A stretch of DNA of 64,000 bases, taken from Rhynchonema sp. JSB1_4 (Eukaryota > Nematoda > Chromadorea > Monhysterida > Xyalidae). The stretch covers positions 40,479 through 104,478 of the forward strand of contig JASAMV010005207.1 in NCBI GenBank assembly GCA_030248065.1. The letters run 5' to 3'. A program made the position numbers and the translations under genes. The notes under the pieces are model-generated. The model was not told the DNA's origin. It did not search any database and saw nothing but the letters and a program-made list of their open reading frames with translations. Position 1 is the stretch's first letter. Each line of letters begins with the position of its first letter. Positions 60,831 to 64,000 of this stretch are shown here, piece after piece.

Positions 60831-61253
60831 CAGTGTTGGAGGTGGGGGAGTTTTGGGGGTAGCCCGCCAGTACAGTAGGTATCCCCCTCGCCTGGTTATC
60901 CCCCCGATGTCTTGCATGGTATGATACAGTAGGTATCCCCCCTATTTTCACCCCGGTACAGTAGGTATCCCCCCGATTTTGTCCCAAAAGTGCCAATTTT
61001 TGACCAAAATGGTCAAAACTAGTGTAAAATCAGTGATTTTTGCCTTACCCAAAATTCGCGCGCTTGCGCGCAAATACTACGTTTTCACACGATTCTACAC
61101 ATAATAAAAACATTAAAAATTTTCACCCCAAAACCTAACCCCCAAATCCCCCTAGGTACATAACCCCAGGCCGTCGGCTCTGGTACAGTAGGTATCCCCC
61201 CTCTCCGAGCCCGGTACAGTATGTATCCCCCCTCCAGAATACCTCCAACACTG
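60831..61253. mobile_element. hAT-like MITE with TACAGTAGGTATCCCCC repeats
   Basis: Ends CAGTGTTGGAGGT and ACCTCCAACACTG. The 8-bp flanks CCCTGACC and CCCTGACA match in 7 of 8 positions (60823-60830, 61254-61261). GTACAGTAGGTATCCCCC occurs about five times in the subterminal regions. Confidence 0.88.
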
Positions 61254-62564
61254 CCCTGACAAAGTATTGGTCGCACAATGACTTTATAAGAATTGGTCAA
61301 CTTTTTTTCCTGAATCGTAAAGAGGGAAAGTGACGGGGCAATGACGTTGCGTTGCGTGATCGCACACAAAACATGTAGTAAAGAGAATGTTTTAGACCTG
61401 CGGCAACGTGGGTTCTCTGCTAGATTATTTTCAGCTGAAAATGTTTTGTGAGAATCACAAATAGCACAGTAGTTAAAGCGGGAGTCCAGGAAGAAGGGCC
61501 GGGCAACAAAACTGTGAAAACACCAGATACCCTATTCTCACACCACGTGAATATAAAACAGATTATATAAGAAATGTAGACCCAATATGGCGAGGACAAA
61601 CCCACCAAGGAACAACCCAGGGGAAAAAATATTCCGAACATCTGCCCACAAAGAAACAACACTTCACGGCGGGAAACAGAATCACCATCTCTCTCATTCT
61701 CTCGGTTACGCACCACAGCCCGCGCGTCTCACCTCATCTTCCTCTACCTCTGTGCTCTTACCCTCATCTGCTGACGTTATTAGACACTTTTAAAACATTC
61801 AAATACCCAACTACCCTAAAACAACGAAAACACAGAGAATAAAAACATATCTTCAACCTCTATACACACCCTATAAATGCCACTTTTCTTCAATTTCCCT
61901 TAATTTACAATGATCCCGTACCTTTACCACGACGACCCCGTTCTCGCTTCATACTTTAAATTACAGTAAATTCAATAAATTAAATAATGTCACAATATCC
62001 ACTAAAACCTGAAAAAGTTTAACACACTTCCCCCACTGCCCCCACCCCCCCTCCCCTTAAGAGTGACTGAACGTGAAAATCAGGATTGATTTTGATGAAT
62101 TCTATAGTCCAGCAACAGCTAACGCAGAATTTATGGCAGCCACACTGCCTGATCTGGGTAGCGCATCCAGCGAAAGCTTGCCCGTTTAAGACAGGAAGTT
62201 CGCAGGCATTTTTTTCTTTTTCTTTCTTTCTCCTCCTTCTTCACCTTCAAACTCGGCTTATTCAACGCTTCGGGCCCTAAAAAGTTTTTTTAATTTTTCT
62301 GCAGCCACTTCATAGATCCTCTTGCGTCGTAGCAAAAATCAGCTCCCACTCTTTCTCTTCTTCTGCGCGCGGACCACAACCCCAAACGAACCACCAACAG
62401 CGAAGCGAGCGCGCACCGCTACGACAGGCAGACGCCATAAACGCAATTATATAGCCATTGTGCTACCAATATCTACACTGATTCCAGCAACTGCATTGTC
62501 CATTCCGAATACGTTTTTCTTCTGTTTTTGACTTTTATTTTAATTTACTGCAGTGGCAACTAGG
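61254..62564. other. Spacer without recognised gene
   Basis: No supported gene, RNA or bounded element. Confidence 0.5.
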
Positions 62565-62972
62565 CAGTGTTGGAGGTACTCTGCAAACGGAGGGGTATAC
62601 CTACTGTACCGCGCTCGGAGAGGGGGGATACCTATTACCTACTGTACCAGAGCCGACGGACTGGGGGGTTATGCACCTAGGGGGGGTTAGGTTTTTGGGT
62701 GAAAATTTTTAATGTTTTTATTACGTGTGGAATCGTGTGAAAACGTAGTATTTAATTTTGGGTAGCTGGAGGTAAAAACCACTGATTTTACACTAATTTT
62801 GGCCATTTTGGTTAAAAATTGGCACTTTTGGGGCAAAATCGGGAGGATACCTACTGTACCGGGGTGAAAACCGGGGGATACCTACTGTACCATGCCAAAC
62901 ATCGGGGGATACCTACTGTACCAGGCGAGGGGGATACCTACTGTACTACAACCCCCCCCACCTCCAACACTG
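62565..62972. mobile_element. hAT-like MITE, second copy of the CAGTGTTGGAGGT family
   Basis: Ends CAGTGTTGGAGGT and ACCTCCAACACTG. GGGGGATACCTACTGTACC repeats are reversed relative to the copy at 60831. The flanks GTGGCAACTAGG and GTGGCAATTGGG abut the ends and match in 10 of 12 positions. Confidence 0.85.
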
Positions 62973-63390
62973 GTGGCAATTGGGGATTAAAAATCCTTTT
63001 CAGATCGTTTGAGCAAGAATAGTAAACTTGTTGGTATTGATAATCGTACGAAAGGCACAGCACAAAAACAGCAACAATAAACACATCGAACGCCACAAAC
63101 TGGTGTTGTGAACGAGGAGAGGAGATTTCTTTTTCTGAATCATGGGGACATCGTCGCTCCACAGTTTGTGGTCTTTTGTAAAGCGGCTGTGGGCATCATG
63201 TTGGATGAACTCTGAAAATCGTGCTATACTCAAATCGGAACGTGGCCGTTCAAATACAAGTTACAGGTTCAGTTTTTGGTTTTGGTGTTTACCGCAATAG
63301 TTTTCTGAGAAAAGACGGTTTTTTTCATCTGCATCTGCAACAATAGATGGTGTGGGCTGGACACCCAAATAATGTACTAACAGTGGGCCC

Positions 63391-63765
63391 CAGTGTAGTT
63401 CCTGGTCCGGAGGGGGAACAGACGAGACGGTACCCCTTTTTTCCGAGGGGAATAGACGTACCCACCTGGGGGGAATGGGGAGGACCCAAGTTTGGAGAAA
63501 AGTCATGTTTATCGAAAATTTGACCCATTTTTGCCCCTTGGAAGTATAAATCTCAATAAAAAGGATATTTTGGCGATTTTTGACAACATTGACCTAAAAA
63601 TCACTCATTTTATGCGTAAAATGCCTGTGTTAGGCCTAAAATTGCCTATTTTAGGCAAGAATTGGGGAGCAGACGTACCCGGAGAGGGAACAAGGGGGCA
63701 GGCGTACCATGGAGGGGGAACAGACGTATCCGAGGGTGACCCACCTCCCTCCAGGAACTACACTG
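63391..63765. mobile_element. hAT-like element, CAGTGTAG family, complete copy
   Basis: Ends CAGTGTAGTTCCTGGTCC and CCAGGAACTACACTG. The 8-bp flanks GTGGGCCC and GTGGGCAG match in 6 of 8 (63383-63390, 63766-63773). GGAGGGGGAACAGACG-type subterminal repeats flank an AT-rich core with CCTATTTTAGGC-like palindromes. No coding capacity. Confidence 0.88.
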
Positions 63766-64000
63766 GTGGGCAGTGTAGTGGCAGGCCCATGTGTGGGAGG
63801 TAAGTATGATGCGGGGTTGGGACCGGAAGCGTGAGAGGTATGATTTTGGTCACCCAAAAAGGCGAAAAAACACCGTTTTTGTGATACAGTTTTGGTAAAA
63901 AACTGAGGTAAAATAGTGCTTTTTCCAAAAATCGCCTAAAATCGCCTAAAAATACGTATTATGGGTGGGTCGCGCGATTTTCTGGGAAAATAAGGTCGAA

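Overview
The window is animal nuclear DNA. The genes are split into many short exons with GT..AG introns, a tRNA-Pro gene sits inside an intron, and a large share of the sequence is small inverted-repeat transposons. The gene set (a STAT with a Q/P-rich tail, an Ig-EGF-TM protein, alkali myosin light chain, Rh ammonium transporters, DUF4440 pairs) fits a nematode best. That is an inference from gene content; no rRNA, spliced leader or mitochondrial marker is present.

Ten protein genes were rebuilt exon by exon, requiring splice sites and reading phases to agree. From left to right: an unrecognised multi-exon gene on the minus strand (2193-15261); 82 bases away and divergent, an Ig-EGF-TM receptor-like gene (+, 15344-17750); HUS1, the 9-1-1 checkpoint clamp subunit (+, 18499-24052), whose 3.9-kb first intron is a stack of nested transposons; an essential myosin light chain (+, 25201-27066) with tRNA-Pro(AGG) in intron 1; TAF9 (+, 28480-29784) convergent with an HP1/CBX gene (-, 30220-31660); two paralogous DUF4440/SnoaL-like genes (-, 34260-35589 and 36545-37746); a STAT factor of 21 exons (+, 39084-46441); and two tandem Rh-type ammonium transporter genes (-, 47495-51660 and 52819-56818). 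In nine of the ten, exon phases close into a complete frame. The first gene has one unresolved junction near its 3' end.

The right end (about 56.8-64 kb), the first 2.2 kb and the stretch before HP1 carry no convincing gene. The right end and the pre-HP1 stretch are filled by non-autonomous DNA transposons. At least five 8-bp-target-site (hAT-like) families, two TA-target-site (mariner-like) families and one 3-bp-target-site foldback family can be told apart by ends and target duplications. Several hAT-like families carry their own minisatellite. No transposase gene was seen.

The genes do not form a pathway. They are a mix of housekeeping (TAF9, HUS1, HP1, MLC), signalling (STAT, Ig-EGF-TM) and transport (Rh) functions. 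The most unusual content is the nested, satellite-bearing transposon stack inside HUS1 and a strongly over-represented 10-mer (TGAAACATCA, 23 exact copies) confined to the gene-bearing part of the window.
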